Of a DNA stretch of 64,000 bases, positions 24,301 through 33,894 are shown piece after piece. Where the stretch lies: assembly GCA_949987565.1 (NCBI GenBank), contig OX465102.1:11238763-11302762 (forward strand). The letters are read 5' to 3'. Source of the stretch: Luidia sarsii. Taxonomy: Eukaryota > Echinodermata > Asteroidea > Paxillosida > Luidiidae. How positions within the stretch are numbered: position 1 is the first letter of the stretch; every line of letters starts with the position of its first letter. The notes beneath the pieces are model-generated. The model saw only the letters and a program-made list of their open reading frames with translations, ran no database searches and had not been told where the DNA came from. The translations under genes were made by a program, and so were the position numbers.

Positions 24301-27300
24301 TGCTACTGGTCTACAAAGGTATTTGTAGACGAGGTGGCCGAGTGGTTAAGGCGAAGGACTGCTAATCCATTGTGCTCTGCACGCGTGGGTTCGAATCCCA
24401 TCCTCGTCGTTTATTTTCGTTTTTACCTGACAGAAAGTTTACATTATATTCAGACTATCTCTATACCCACACGTCGTGAATGCTACTGGTCTACAAAGGT
24501 ATTTGTAGACGAGGTGGCCGAGTGGTTAAGGCGATGGACTGCTAATCCATTGTGCTCTGCACGCGTGGGTTCGAATCCCATCCTCGTCGTTTATTTTAGT
24601 TTTTACCTGACAGAAAGTTTACATTATATTCAGACTATCTCTATACCCACACGTCGTGAATGCTACTGGTCTACAAAGGTATTTGTAGACGAGGTGGCCG
24701 AGTGGTTAAGGCGATGGACTGCTAATCCATTGTGCTCTGCACGCGTGGGTTCGAATCCCATCCTCGTCGTTTATTTTTTTTTTTCTCGAGCACTTCGTCA
24801 GCTTCGGCGGACCGATTCTCAAATAAATCAATAGACTGATTGCGCAACCACTGTTTACATGCCACCACGTGTCTTATAGTGGGTGTTTTTGCGTCACTCT
24901 CATCTGGCAAAGAGCAGCGATGGAAATGTACAAAGAAGAATGTGGACAATATGATAGTCTTCGTTTGCACACCTGCACCAAATGAGATGCCAAAATAACC
25001 ACTATAAGTCACGTGATGGCATGTAAACAATGGTCGCGCAATCGGTCTATTCCATCCCTTATCATTTTGTTCCCCCTTGAAAAAGAACATTCTACCGATT
25101 CCACCGATACTCACTGAGATGTTCGTAAGAACAATGAGCACCACGGCCACAACGGACAGCAAGATTCGAAGTCGGTCGCCTCCAAAGCGCTTCTTGAGGT
25201 ACTCGGGCATCGTGAAAACCTTCATGTATTAAGAAAAGAAGGAACATTTCCATAGAGCTGCGCCTAATTTCATAGGCCCCAATACAACATTGGGAAGATG
25301 GGGAAACATCGATGTTCGCATATTTCCTTCTAATTTACACAGTTTGTAGATATCAGTCGTGATATAATCCTCATGTTGAAATCTGGGATGTTGCACTTTT
25401 CGAGAAATCTTTACGCAAACATTCGCATCTTTCCTTATATACGATTCATCGTAAATCGAATTAAGATAGGTGGTAAACAGTTATGATCGGTGCTATCGTG
25501 GGTTTGTACCGGTATGCATCGTCAATGCGTTACGATGGGTTCGGTGAAATCGTTCACAGAACAATTATAATTTATAACACGTACTATCCACAAAACGATA
25601 AACGATTTGCCAGAGGAATCACACTCACCCCTGCCGAGATGTAAACGGGCATGAAGACGAAACCGAGGAGGATCAATGCGAATAAACCCTGGGGGTTATG
25701 GAGAAGTTGGGGAAGAAAATAACGTGAACATTATTTTACATGCTTACGTCTGATTGGAAAAGGTGTTTATTCCGTGAAGTTAATGTAGTCTGTGCTATGA
25801 GTATTCCCGCTATTACTCTTCCTCTTGCTCAAACTGCATGTAATTCTCTGTCTTCCCTTTCTTTTGTTCCCTTCCCTGCGCCTCCTCCTCATCTACCTCC
25901 CCGTTCCCTTCTCATTCCACTTCTCCTCCTCTACCCCTCCTCGTTATCGTCTGTTTCCTCCTCATCGTCCTCCTTTCTACTCCTATTCCTTCCCTTTCTT
26001 CTTTCTCCTCCCCACTGACTCCAAGCTCTTCGTCCCTCCTCCTCAACATCTCTCATTTCCCTTTTCTCTTCCCCCTCCTCCTGATCCTCACCCCTTGTCA
26101 CCCACCCCTCATCCTCCCCCTCCCCCACCTCCCTTCTCCCTCCTCCTCTCCACACCTCCCCTCTCCTTCACCGACTGCCCGATCCCCACCTCCCCTAATC
26201 CTCCCTTCTCTCCCTCCCCGTCCCCACCTCCCCTCTCCCTCCCCGCCTCAACTCCCCTCTCTCAACCCTCACCCCCCCGTCCCACCTCCCCACTTCTCCC
26301 TTCTCCACCTCCCCTCCGATCCCCCACGTCTCCTCTCCCTCCCTCTCACCCATGTCCCGCCTTCATCCCCTCCCCTCCCCCACCCCCCCCCCCCCCTCCC
26401 TCCCCTCCTCCTTCACAGTATTATAGCTTCTCTCAGTATTTAGAAACCAAATGTCAGAAATGTGTTAATAACTCACTAACTCACATGAAACTCGTATGCG
26501 ATTACCGCATAACCAGATACGGACGCGGTTCCGGCCAAACCGATAAAGGAACTGCTACCTATGTTGCTGACGTACAAAGACAATCCGACCTGCACAAAAT
26601 AGCCAATACAAAGATCCAACGATGCCATTAATATCCATGTCAAGATGGGGCGTGGTAAAAGGGAAGATGGCATATCTCTCATAATACACAAAACACAGTG
26701 ACTGCTCTGGGACGCTGAAAACAGTTGTCAAGCCTTCCGAGGGTGGTTGGAAAAAACTGCTTCAATGCAGCCGAATGATGATGGTATGTCGATGATTTAT
26801 GCTAGTATCTTAAACGTATAGGCCTAACCAAGGTATTATTATTTATTTATTTATTTCTCCTTTAGACTGCATGGGTGTCCCATTCAGTGCTTGCAAAGCA
26901 TCTCCCATGGGTCCCAGTAACAAAAGAACATACAGCTTAATAAAAAACACTTTAAAAACACTTAAAGATTTTACATTTTAAAGAATTACATTGCATACAA
27001 TAGTTAAAATTTGTTAACAAAGCTTTGAACTGATGTGGGAAAAGGATTTTTTAACCCAGCTGGAATGTTATTCCAGGCTTGAGCACCACGATATTGAAAG
27101 GTATTTCTACCGGTTTTGGTTCTAGGAAGTGGTGGTACAACATAGGCCTACACAATCAGCGTGTTTCTACTGAGCACACGCTAACACCAGGTATTTCTTA
27201 CCCACTATATTCCGGGTGTCGGTGATCCGGATCACAGACAAACGCCTGTTTCTACTCAGTACGAAAAAGGCGGGTGTCTCCCACAATCGACCTTCGTCGA

Positions 27301-29457
27301 GGGTAGACCGGACGTGCGGAATGAATCGGGTCACGCCGCAGGTCAAAGCAAGGAATTCACTACTTCTGTTGCATTTCCGGTACACCCGGCAACCAGCAAC
27401 CGCGTGTGTTTCTACTGCGACTGTGACCCGAAGACACCCGGCAAGATTCACCTCAATCAATAGGTGGTTGTTGGTGAACGTTTGGTTGCCGGATGACGTT
27501 CGGAAAATTCGACGCCCGGTTGTGTTTCTACTGGACACTCCACCCAGAAACACCCGAAGACGCACGGAGACACCCGGCAACCTTTCGTCAGTAGAAACAC
27601 GCTGATTGAATAAACTCACCAGCCACCACGGCATGCTGCGACCGGCTAGGAAATACCCACTGGTTGTACCACGATTGGATACCCAGGCTGACTGTCAAAA
27701 TAAACAAACAATCAAGATATAGGTTAGAGTGATATACAAAATGTTGTAAACTGCTTACTGACTAATTTTCCAAAATGCAAATCTCAAACTTTATTGGGCC
27801 TGACGTTTCGATCCTAGCAGGACCTTTCTCAAAGGCAGAGGGATTAGTGATGTATAGGTTAGTGATGCGATGATATATAGGTTAATGATGCGAGTCAAAC
27901 ACACATAGGCAAATCATGCATTTTGGGCAAAGATGTTTGGCAAAACGGTTTTGTCTGACACGTTGTTGACGATGCAGTTGCAGGAAATCGACAGGCAAAC
28001 GTATATAGGCCTCGATCCGTCTCTGAGACCGGACCGTGTACCTCTCCTGGGCTTTTCACACCGCAGCTATTTAACGCGAATTCATAACCCCCACACCGGC
28101 GATTCACACTGCATTTTCTCACTCCCGGCAAAACACATTATTTATTTTTTTTTCGGCCGGGGATTTGCTCTGTCGAATCACGCTCTACCGATCATTGCCC
28201 CCGGGAATTACCGGGCCCGATTACCCATACGTGTGAAAACCAGCACGCACTGCCAGTCAATAGGCCACAGCGCACTACCCCGGGGTCATCAGCGGACAAT
28301 TGTTTCTGTCTCCCGAGAAAATTTAGTTAATACAGAAACTGATAATATAGGCCTATACAAAAATGTTGCAACTGCTTACTGACTAAAATTACCAAAATGT
28401 AAATCTAAAATTTAGTGGGCCTGACGTTTCGATCATAGCAGGACCTTTCTCAAAGGCAGAGAAACTGAAAGGCCTATACAAAAATGTTGCAAATCTTAAC
28501 ATTTAGTGGGCCTGACGTTTCGATCCTAGCAGGACCTTTCTCCAAGGCAGAAACTGTTGCAATACAGAAACTGTTGCAAACTGCTTACTGATTATACCTG
28601 CTATACATGAATCTCAAAAGTTAGAGGGCCTGACGTTTCGATCCTAGCAGGACCTTTCTCAAAGGCAGAAACTGTTGCAATACAGAAACTGTTGCAAACA
28701 GCTCACTGATTATACCTGCTATACATGCATCTCAAAAGTTAGAGGGCCTGACGTTTCGATCCTAGCAGTAGCTCAGAGGCAAAGTGACAAGGACATACAC
28801 AGACAGTCAGGGGAAGGAAAGCCCTGACACACATGACAGAGGAAGGACAAAAGGGAATGGAGTGGGATGCAGATGTACACCGAGGGAGGGGAGATTGGGA
28901 AAACAAACAAAAGGGTAGGGAGGTTTGGTTAGCGTGCTTGCCCCTGTTGTGGTGTGAAAAGGCTTTAGGTTCACTTTGCATGATCTGCAGTTACCGTAAT
29001 TTTTAATTATAATATAAAGCCGCCCGGTGTATAAGCCGCAGCGCTCCAAAAGCTTCGCGTTATTATGATTCCGGCCTAAAATATCAGCCGCACCGCCATA
29101 TAAGCCGCACCATTGTGACTAATGTCGTAGTATACCAATTTGCCCCTTTTGATATCGCCTGTGACGTATATATAGCTAGCTAGGCTACCCATCTTTGGAT
29201 GGACTCCAAAAAAACACTCTTCAGCACTCTGGGCGTTGGAAATGCTATGGTCCGGCCCAGCCTATACATTGTCATCGTATAGGCAGCGGTGCAATGGGGG
29301 ATGACATCGCTGCCTCTAGTCCTATAAGTATAACTCTCCCGTGCTATCTCACCCATAGTCCCAGTATCAACACGAGGAGGAAGACGACTACAATGATAGC
29401 CACGTCCCATCCCTGCAAGGTACCCGTGTCGTCGTAGTCCAAATTCAAGGCTGCCAT
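15348..29457 (-). CDS. SLC5A: SLC5A-family sodium/sugar cotransporter (SGLT-like), 14 exons
   Basis: Exons in transcript order: 29353-29457, 27620-27691, 26485-26589, 25629-25688, 25115-25219, 23165-23351, 22043-22254, 20996-21131, 19597-19704, 18337-18487, 17754-17922, 16798-17016, 15860-15986, 15348-15556. Every junction has GT-AG ends and matching phase; the sum is 1965 bp, 654 residues, normal for SGLTs. The product is a plasma-membrane Na+-coupled solute symporter of the LeuT fold with about 14 helices. Landmarks are helix 0 ([19 protein letters not shown]), [79 protein letters not shown], the Na+-site helix [34 protein letters not shown] and a C-terminal helix ending AFGLFA. Remembered sequences place it nearest the SGLT5/SLC5A10 type, but the substrate cannot be read from sequence. 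Intron 5 carries six antisense tRNA genes. ATG 29457 gives the usual short N-terminus. Confidence 0.93.
16108..16303. repeat. Dispersed inverted-repeat element, copy 2
   Basis: It matches 267-506 through AACAAGCATTTGGCCCCAG, TTTCTTGGTGAATAC and CAGGTTTTGTCAGA. The left end GGCCGTTACGAAATGAAGG corresponds to the inverted right end of copy 1. It lies in the last-but-one SLC5A intron. Confidence 0.6.
16574..16700 (+). mobile_element. LINE 3'-end relic
   Basis: Plus-strand frames read [17 protein letters not shown] and then, one frame over, [17 protein letters not shown]. This is the usual closing segment of CR1/RTE-type LINE ORFs, with one frameshift. It is antisense to SLC5A, in intron 12. Confidence 0.55.
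17960..18014. repeat. Hairpin of the GACGTTTCGATCC family
   Basis: GGTCTGACGTTACGATCCTT and GCTAGGATCGAAACGTCAGG face each other in a perfect short hairpin, between SLC5A exons 10 and 11. Confidence 0.6.
18488..18985. repeat. Purine-rich GACAGA/GAGAGA microsatellite abutting SLC5A exon 10
   Basis: About 500 bp of imperfect GAGAGAGACAGAAACAGACA units. In the transcribed (minus) strand it is a long CT-rich tract that runs straight into the exon 10 acceptor at 18488-18490. Long open frames on both strands here are low-complexity artefacts. Confidence 0.85.
19440..19580. repeat. ACACA-type microsatellite
   Basis: Imperfect repeats of CACAACACA with CACGACACG variants lie immediately downstream (transcript sense) of SLC5A exon 9. 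They open all reading frames locally without coding meaning. Confidence 0.8.
19778..20155. mobile_element. MITE with about 45-bp terminal inverted repeats, family E
   Basis: The left end CACTATGAACATCTAAACCG and its inverted right end CGGTTTATATGTTCATAGTG continue as a near-perfect inverted repeat through GTGAAAATGTCATTT. TAG flanks both ends, a possible short target duplication. It lies in SLC5A intron 8. Confidence 0.75.
21505..21865. repeat. Tandem repeat, about 120-bp unit, three copies
   Basis: Three imperfect copies share GCCACTCT followed by GAATGACA or GACTGACA, GACTGCCGATAG and GGCATGCCAT. It sits in the intron between SLC5A exons 7 and 8. Confidence 0.65.
23078..23155. repeat. GACAGACAGA microsatellite next to SLC5A exon 6 donor
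   Basis: Short GACAGACAGAAAGACAGATA units lie within 15 bp of the exon 6 donor at 23164-23165. The tract is CT-rich in the transcribed strand. Confidence 0.75.
23566..23655 (+). pseudogene. tRNA-Ser(GCT) pseudogene
   Basis: GACGAGGTGGCAGATTGGTT opens a degenerate copy with extra bases in the anticodon region (CACTTCTACTTTGCTAATCA). It has a damaged T arm (GGGTTTGAATCTCA) but ends CTCGTCG. It is the first member of the intronic array and is probably not transcribed correctly. Confidence 0.8.
23789..23870 (+). tRNA. tRNA-Ser(GCT), array 1 copy 1
   Basis: Canonical 82-nt gene with acceptor GACGAGG/CCTCGTC, A box TGGCCGAGTGG, anticodon GCT at 23822-23824, a long class II variable arm and B box GGTTCGAATCC. 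It is followed by TTTATTTT for Pol III termination. Its 5' leader is the type ending TTCTGTTCTTATCGTA. Confidence 0.97.
23968..24049 (+). tRNA. tRNA-Ser(GCT), array 1 copy 2 (stem variant)
   Basis: Anticodon GCT at 24001-24003. It differs from the canonical copy by AAGGCGAAGGACT in place of AAGGCGATGGACT, which unpairs the top of the anticodon stem. The rest is identical. Confidence 0.93.
24148..24229 (+). tRNA. tRNA-Ser(GCT), array 1 copy 3
   Basis: Canonical 82-nt sequence, exactly 180 bp after the previous copy. Anticodon GCT at 24181-24183; downstream TTTATTTT. Confidence 0.97.
24328..24409 (+). tRNA. tRNA-Ser(GCT), array 1 copy 4 (stem variant)
   Basis: It carries the same T-to-A anticodon-stem change as the copy at 23968. 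Anticodon GCT at 24361-24363. Confidence 0.93.
24508..24589 (+). tRNA. tRNA-Ser(GCT), array 1 copy 5
   Basis: Canonical sequence; anticodon GCT at 24541-24543. The spacer is identical to neighbouring units. Confidence 0.97.
24688..24769 (+). tRNA. tRNA-Ser(GCT), array 1 copy 6
   Basis: Canonical sequence; anticodon GCT at 24721-24723. It is the last intronic copy. The conserved spacer breaks off after TTTATTTTTTTTTT, a strong Pol III terminator. Confidence 0.97.
24828..25053. mobile_element. Hairpin MITE beside the intronic tRNA array
   Basis: A roughly 55-bp inverted pair: TGATTGCGCAACCACTGTTT plus ACATGCCACCACGTG on the left mirrors CACGTGATGGCATGT plus AAACAATGGTCGCGCAATCG on the right. 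It sits between the last intronic tRNA and SLC5A exon 5. Confidence 0.7.
25850..26420. repeat. Long polypyrimidine CT/C-rich tract
   Basis: Nearly 600 bp of CTCC and CCCT runs, including a C run around 26382-26396. In the SLC5A transcript it is GA/G-rich and lies 65 bp past the exon 3 donor. The plus-strand proline/serine-rich open frames are compositional artefacts. Confidence 0.85.
27154..27607. mobile_element. Non-autonomous DNA element with AATCAGCGTGTTTCTACTGA ends
   Basis: The left end AATCAGCGTGTTTCTACTGA and right end TCAGTAGAAACACGCTGATT are perfect inverted repeats. The interior has several GTGTTTCTACT and ACCCGGCAAC motifs. The right end stops 13 bp from SLC5A exon 2. Overlapping open frames on both strands look incidental. 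Confidence 0.75.
28368..28780. repeat. Tandem cluster of GACGTTTCGATCC repeat arms
   Basis: Four or more partial copies contain GCAAACTGCTTACTGA, then GGGCCTGACGTTTCGATCCT, then AGCAGGACCTTTCTCAAAGG. The last two units are about 115 bp apart and nearly identical. The cluster is in SLC5A intron 1. Confidence 0.75.
28993..29115. repeat. ATAAGCCGCA-type repeat
   Basis: ACCGTAATTTTTAATTATAA is followed by repeated TATAAGCCGCA-like motifs (GTATAAGCCGCAGCGC, TATAAGCCGCACC). From memory, similar motifs belong to widespread hAT-like MITEs in animal genomes. It lies about 240 bp inside intron 1 from SLC5A exon 1. Confidence 0.5.
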
Positions 29458-30368
29458 CTCTGACCGGGTTGTTGAGCACCTTATTTTGAGCCAAACAATC
29501 GGCCGGGATAAACAAAAACCACCACTCGCTCCAGTGGCTTTTTGACTCGATGTCCGCCAACCAACTACTACAATCCCAGCCCCCCTACTGAATCACCACA
29601 GCAAAAATGTGCTTCAACCCTTATCGTCTATGTCTATATATCATTGGTGACCTTACACCGGGTGCACGGTGGATAGGGAGTTGCCGCGCTGTATCCGATG
29701 GGGCAACTGATTAGGGAAGACTGGCTCACTTCTATCTACGGTACCCATACAATAGTAATAAGGCGTACTGTACATGCACCAACTTACGAAGCCATGCAGC
29801 AGATATCAGGGGTTATATCATTTCTCGCTAAACCGATAAATATATTTTTCCATTCTTGTTCAATATATGCCAACCTCATCACGGAGCCTATTATCGTCTA
29901 CGTATACTTTTATGTGTTTTGACGCCGACGACTCTTTGTAAAAGCGAGTGATGTACTGTTTGGTGGTTTTAATTGAATTGGCTTGAATTGGTGAAAGGTC
30001 AAATAGCCGTTAGCTATTATAGGCTGTGGTTCGGGCCTTTGTTGTGCTGCTGTTAAAATGGCTAATATTTGTTTTAGCGTAATCAACATTTTATGGTCTG
30101 TATACCCCAAATACAGCCCTAGCCCTCCCCATAAAACAAAATCGTCGATAAAGGATTGATGCAGAGGGCGTGATTTGACTCGATTTCAATCAGCGACCTG
30201 TGTACTATCACAATGAATGTCTATAATGTCCTGCACGGCCGATATACAAACACATTATAGACACCTAATTCCTGCTTGACGTACCATATAAGAAGGTCGT
30301 TCCAGGCATACCCGCATCACTGAGTGTGTGTTTCTTTACAATGCTGATGAAGCCTGCGTCAGCCATCT
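29458..30368. other. SLC5A upstream region, no gene seen
   Basis: This segment precedes the SLC5A start codon and should hold its 5' UTR and promoter. The frame upstream of the ATG stays open for more than 13 codons without another convincing methionine. No TATA box or CpG-rich block stands out, and no other exon is supported. Confidence 0.45.
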
Positions 30369-32560
30369 TGGTCCTCCCACCGTCGACCCATTTACCAGCC
30401 ACCCTTCCATTTACCAGCCACCGTTCCATTTACCAGCCACCCTTCCATTTACCATGCAGCCACCCTTCCATTTACCAGCCACCCTTCCATTTACCAGCCA
30501 CCCTTCCATTTACTATAATTATGCAGCCACCCTTCCATTTACCAGCCACCCTTCCATTTACTATAATTATGCAGCCACCCTTCCATTTACCAGCCACCCT
30601 TCCATTTACCATGCAGCCACCCTTCCATTTACCAGCCACCCTTCCATTTACCAGCCACCCTTCCATTTACTATAATTATGCAGCCACCCTTCCATTTACC
30701 ATGCAGCCACCCTTCCATTTACCAGCCACCCTTCCATTTACCATGCAGCCACCCTTCCATTTACCAGCCACCCTTCCATTTACCATGCAGCCACCCTTCC
30801 ATTTACCAGCCACCCTTCCATTTACCAGCCACCCTTCCATTTACTATAATTATGCAGCCACCCTTCCATTTACCAGCCACCCTTCCATTTACTATAATTA
30901 TGCAGCCACCCTTCCATTTACCATGCAGCCACCCTTCCAATTACCAGCCACCCTTCCATTTACCAGCCACCCTTCCATTTACTATAATTATGCAGCCACC
31001 CTTCCAATTACCAGCTACCCTTCTATTTACCAGCCACCCTTCAAATTACCAGCCACCCTTCCATTTACCATGCATCCACCCTTCCAATTACCAGCCACCG
31101 TTCCATTTACCATGCATCAACCCTTCCAATTACCAGCCACCCTTCCATTTACCAGCCACCCTTCCATTTACTATAATTATGCAGCCACCCTTCCAATTAC
31201 CAGCTACCCTTCTATTTACCAGCCACCCTTCAAATTACCAGCCACCCTTCCATTTACCATGCATCCACCCTTCCAATTACCAGCCACCGTTCCATTTACC
31301 ATGCATCAACCCTTCCAATTACCAGCCACCGTTCCATTTACCAGCCACCCTTCCATTTACCAGCCACCCTTCCATTTACCATATGCAGCCACCCTTCCAT
31401 TTTATACCAGCCACCCTTCCATTTACCATGCATCCACCCTTCCAATTACCAGCCACCCTTCCAATTACCAGCAACCGTTCCATTTACCAGCCACCCTTCA
31501 ATTTACCAGCAACCGTTCCATTTACCAGTCACCCTTCCATTTACTATAATTATGCAGCCACCCTTCAAATTACCAGCCACCCTTCTATTTACCAGCCACC
31601 CTTCAAATTACCAGCCACCCTTCCAATTACCAGCCACCCTTCTATTTACCAGCCACCCTTCAAATTACCAGCCACCCTTCTATTTACCAGCCACCCTTCA
31701 AATTACCAGCCACCCTTCCAATTACCAGCCACCCTTCTATTTACCAGCCACCTTTCAAATTACCAGCCACCCTTCCAATTACCAGCCACCCTTCTATTTA
31801 CCAGCCACCCTTCAAATTACCAGCCACCCTTCCATTTACCATGCATCCACCCTTCCAATTACCAGCCACCCTTCCATTTACCAGCCACCCTTCCATTTAC
31901 TATAATTATGCAGCCACCCTTCCAATTACCAGCTACCCTTCTATTTACCAGCCACCCTTCAAATTACCAGCCACCCTTCCATTTACCATGCACCCACCCT
32001 TCCAATTACCAGCCACCGTTCCATTTACCATGCATCAACCCTTCCAATTACCAGCCACCCTTCCATTTACCAGCCACCCTTCCATTTACCAGCCACCCTT
32101 CCATTTACCATATGCAGCCACCCTTCCATTTTATACCAGCCACCCTTCCATTTACCATGCATCCACCCTTCCAATTACCAGCCACCCTTCCAATTACCAG
32201 CAACCGTCCCATTTACCAGCCACCCTTCAATTTACCAGCCACCGTTCCATTTACCAGCCACCCTTCCATTTACCAGCCACCCTTCCATTAACCATGCAGC
32301 CACCCTTCCATTTACCAGCCACCGTTCAATTTACCAGCCACCCTTCCATTTACCAGCCACCCTTCCATTTACCAGCCACCCTTCCATTTACCAGCCACCC
32401 TTCCATTTACCAGCCACCCTTACATTTACAAGCCACCCTTACATTTACCAGCCACCCTTACATTTACAAGCCACCCTTACATTTACCAGCCACCCTTCCA
32501 TTTACAAGCCACCTTTCCATCTACCAGCCACCCTTCGATTCACCAGCTACCCGGCACAGT
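30369..32560. repeat. 19-bp minisatellite, about 2.2 kb
   Basis: The basic unit is CCACCCTTCCATTTACCAG. Variant units end in ACTATAATTATGCAG, ACCATGCAG or ACCATGCATCCA, and others carry CAAATTA or CAATTA. Longer blocks recur as higher-order copies around 30978-31150, 31168-31340 and 31897-32060. Because 19 is not a multiple of 3 and the unit has no plus-strand stop in any frame, all three frames stay open for hundreds of codons without being genes. Confidence 0.93.
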
Positions 32561-32674
32561 AGGTGAAGTATAGGTCCATCTATAGTTGCGTCAGTTGCTC
32601 GTGCTTTTATCAGCATTTCCCCTTGCTCCTTTTCTCTGTCATCCGTACCCTATACGGTGGTTAATTCCTAGTCA

Positions 32675-32714
32675 GCGTGCTCTGCACGCGTGGGTTCGAA
32701 TCCCATCCTCGTCG
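32675..32714 (+). pseudogene. tRNA-Ser(GCT) 3' half
   Basis: Only TGCTCTGCACGCGTGG, GGTTCGAATCCCATCC and TCGTCG remain. The 5' half and anticodon are missing, replaced by sequence adjoining the minisatellite. Confidence 0.85.
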
Positions 32715-32812
32715 TTTATTATTATTTTTTTACCTGACTGAAGGTTTGAATTATATTCAGACTATCTCTATTTCCTCACGTGAATGTGACCGTTATTTCT
32801 GTTCTTATCGTA

Positions 32813-32894
32813 GACGAGGTGGCCGAGTGGTTAAGGCGATGGACTGCTAATCCATTGTGCTCTGCACGCGTGGGTTCGAATCCCATCCTCGTCG
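32813..32894 (+). tRNA. tRNA-Ser(GCT), array 2 copy 1
   Basis: Canonical 82-nt sequence with anticodon GCT at 32846-32848. Like the first copy of array 1, its leader ends TTCTGTTCTTATCGTA. Confidence 0.97.
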
Positions 32895-32992
32895 TTTATT
32901 TTAGTTTTTACCTGACAGAAAGTTTACATTATATTAAAACCATCTCTATACCCACACGTCGTGAATGCTATTGGTCTACAAAGGTATTTGTA

Positions 32993-33074
32993 GACGAGGT
33001 GGCCGAGTGGTTAAGGCGATGGACTGCTAATCCATTGTGCTCTGCACGCGTGGGTTCGAATCCCATCCTCGTCG
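32993..33074 (+). tRNA. tRNA-Ser(GCT), array 2 copy 2
   Basis: Canonical; anticodon GCT at 33026-33028; TTTATTTT downstream. Confidence 0.97.
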
Positions 33075-33174
33075 TTTATTTTAGTTTTTACCTGACAGAA
33101 AGTTTACATTATATTAAAACTATCTCTATACCCACACGTCGTGAATGCTATACTGGTCTACAAAGGTACTTGTA

Positions 33175-33256
33175 GACGAGGTGGCCGAGTGGTTAAGGCG
33201 ATGGACTGCTAATCCATTGTGCTCTGCACGCGTGGGTTCGAATCCAATCCTCGTCA
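33175..33256 (+). tRNA. tRNA-Ser(GCT), array 2 copy 3 (variant B)
   Basis: Anticodon GCT at 33208-33210. The 3' end reads TCGAATCCAATCCTCGTCA: a C-to-A change makes a G-A mismatch in the T stem, and the discriminator base is A instead of G. The following spacer also differs (TTCATTTTCATTTTT). Confidence 0.9.
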
Positions 33257-33354
33257 TTCATTTTCATTTTTACCTGACAGAAGGTTTACATTATATTAAA
33301 ACTATCTCTATACCCACACGTAGTGAATGCTACTGGTATACAAAGGTATTTGTA

Positions 33355-33436
33355 GACGAGGTGGCCGAGTGGTTAAGGCGATGGACTGCTAATCCATTGT
33401 GCTCTGCACGCGTGGGTTCGAATCCCATCCTCGTCG
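33355..33436 (+). tRNA. tRNA-Ser(GCT), array 2 copy 4
   Basis: Canonical; anticodon GCT at 33388-33390. Confidence 0.97.
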
Positions 33437-33534
33437 TTTATTTTAGTTTTTACCTGACAGAAGGTTTACATTATATTAAAACTATCTCTATACCCACACA
33501 TCGTGAATGCTACTGGTCTACAAAGGTATTTGTA

Positions 33535-33616
33535 GACGAGGTGGCCGAGTGGTTAAGGCGATGGACTGCTAATCCATTGTGCTCTGCACGCGTGGGTTCG
33601 AATCCAATCCTCGTCA
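33535..33616 (+). tRNA. tRNA-Ser(GCT), array 2 copy 5 (variant B)
   Basis: Anticodon GCT at 33568-33570. It has the T-stem C-to-A and discriminator G-to-A changes. Confidence 0.9.
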
Positions 33617-33714
33617 TTCATTTTCATTTTTACCTGACAGAAGGTTTACATTATATTAAAACTATCTCTATACCCACACATCGTGAATGCTACTGGTCTA
33701 CAAAGGTATTTGTA

Positions 33715-33796
33715 GACGAGGTGGCCGAGTGGTTAAGGCGATGGACTGCTAATCCATTGTGCTCTGCACGCGTGGGTTCGAATCCCATCCTCGTCG
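33715..33796 (+). tRNA. tRNA-Ser(GCT), array 2 copy 6
   Basis: Canonical; anticodon GCT at 33748-33750. Confidence 0.97.
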
Positions 33797-33894
33797 TTTA
33801 TTTTCGTTTTTACCTGACAGAAAGTTTACATTATATTAACACTATCTCTATACCCACACGTCGTGAATGCTACTGGTCTACAAAGGTATTTGTA

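Noticed and set aside
23941..24834. Long open frame of 297 codons with repeated [20 protein letters not shown]
   Set aside because: It is the tRNA-Ser array read as protein; 180 bp is a multiple of 3, so the frame persists. The same applies to 32780-34536, 35551-36516 and 38540-39223.
25825..26631. 268-codon proline-rich open frame
   Set aside because: It is compositional, from a CT/C-rich intronic tract; it overlaps SLC5A exon 3 on the other strand.
27167..27634. Overlapping open frames of 155 and 129 codons on opposite strands
   Set aside because: They lie in a non-autonomous transposon with inverted ends; nothing resembles a protein domain.
27680..27690. Alternative SLC5A exon 2 acceptor at 27688
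   Set aside because: Using it leaves the wrong phase after exon 1; the upstream acceptor (exon start 27691) gives a 72-bp phase-0 exon.
30326..32566. Repetitive proline-rich proteins of 407, 537 and 241 codons
   Set aside because: They are three frames of one 19-bp minisatellite, with no signal peptide, introns or codon bias of a gene.
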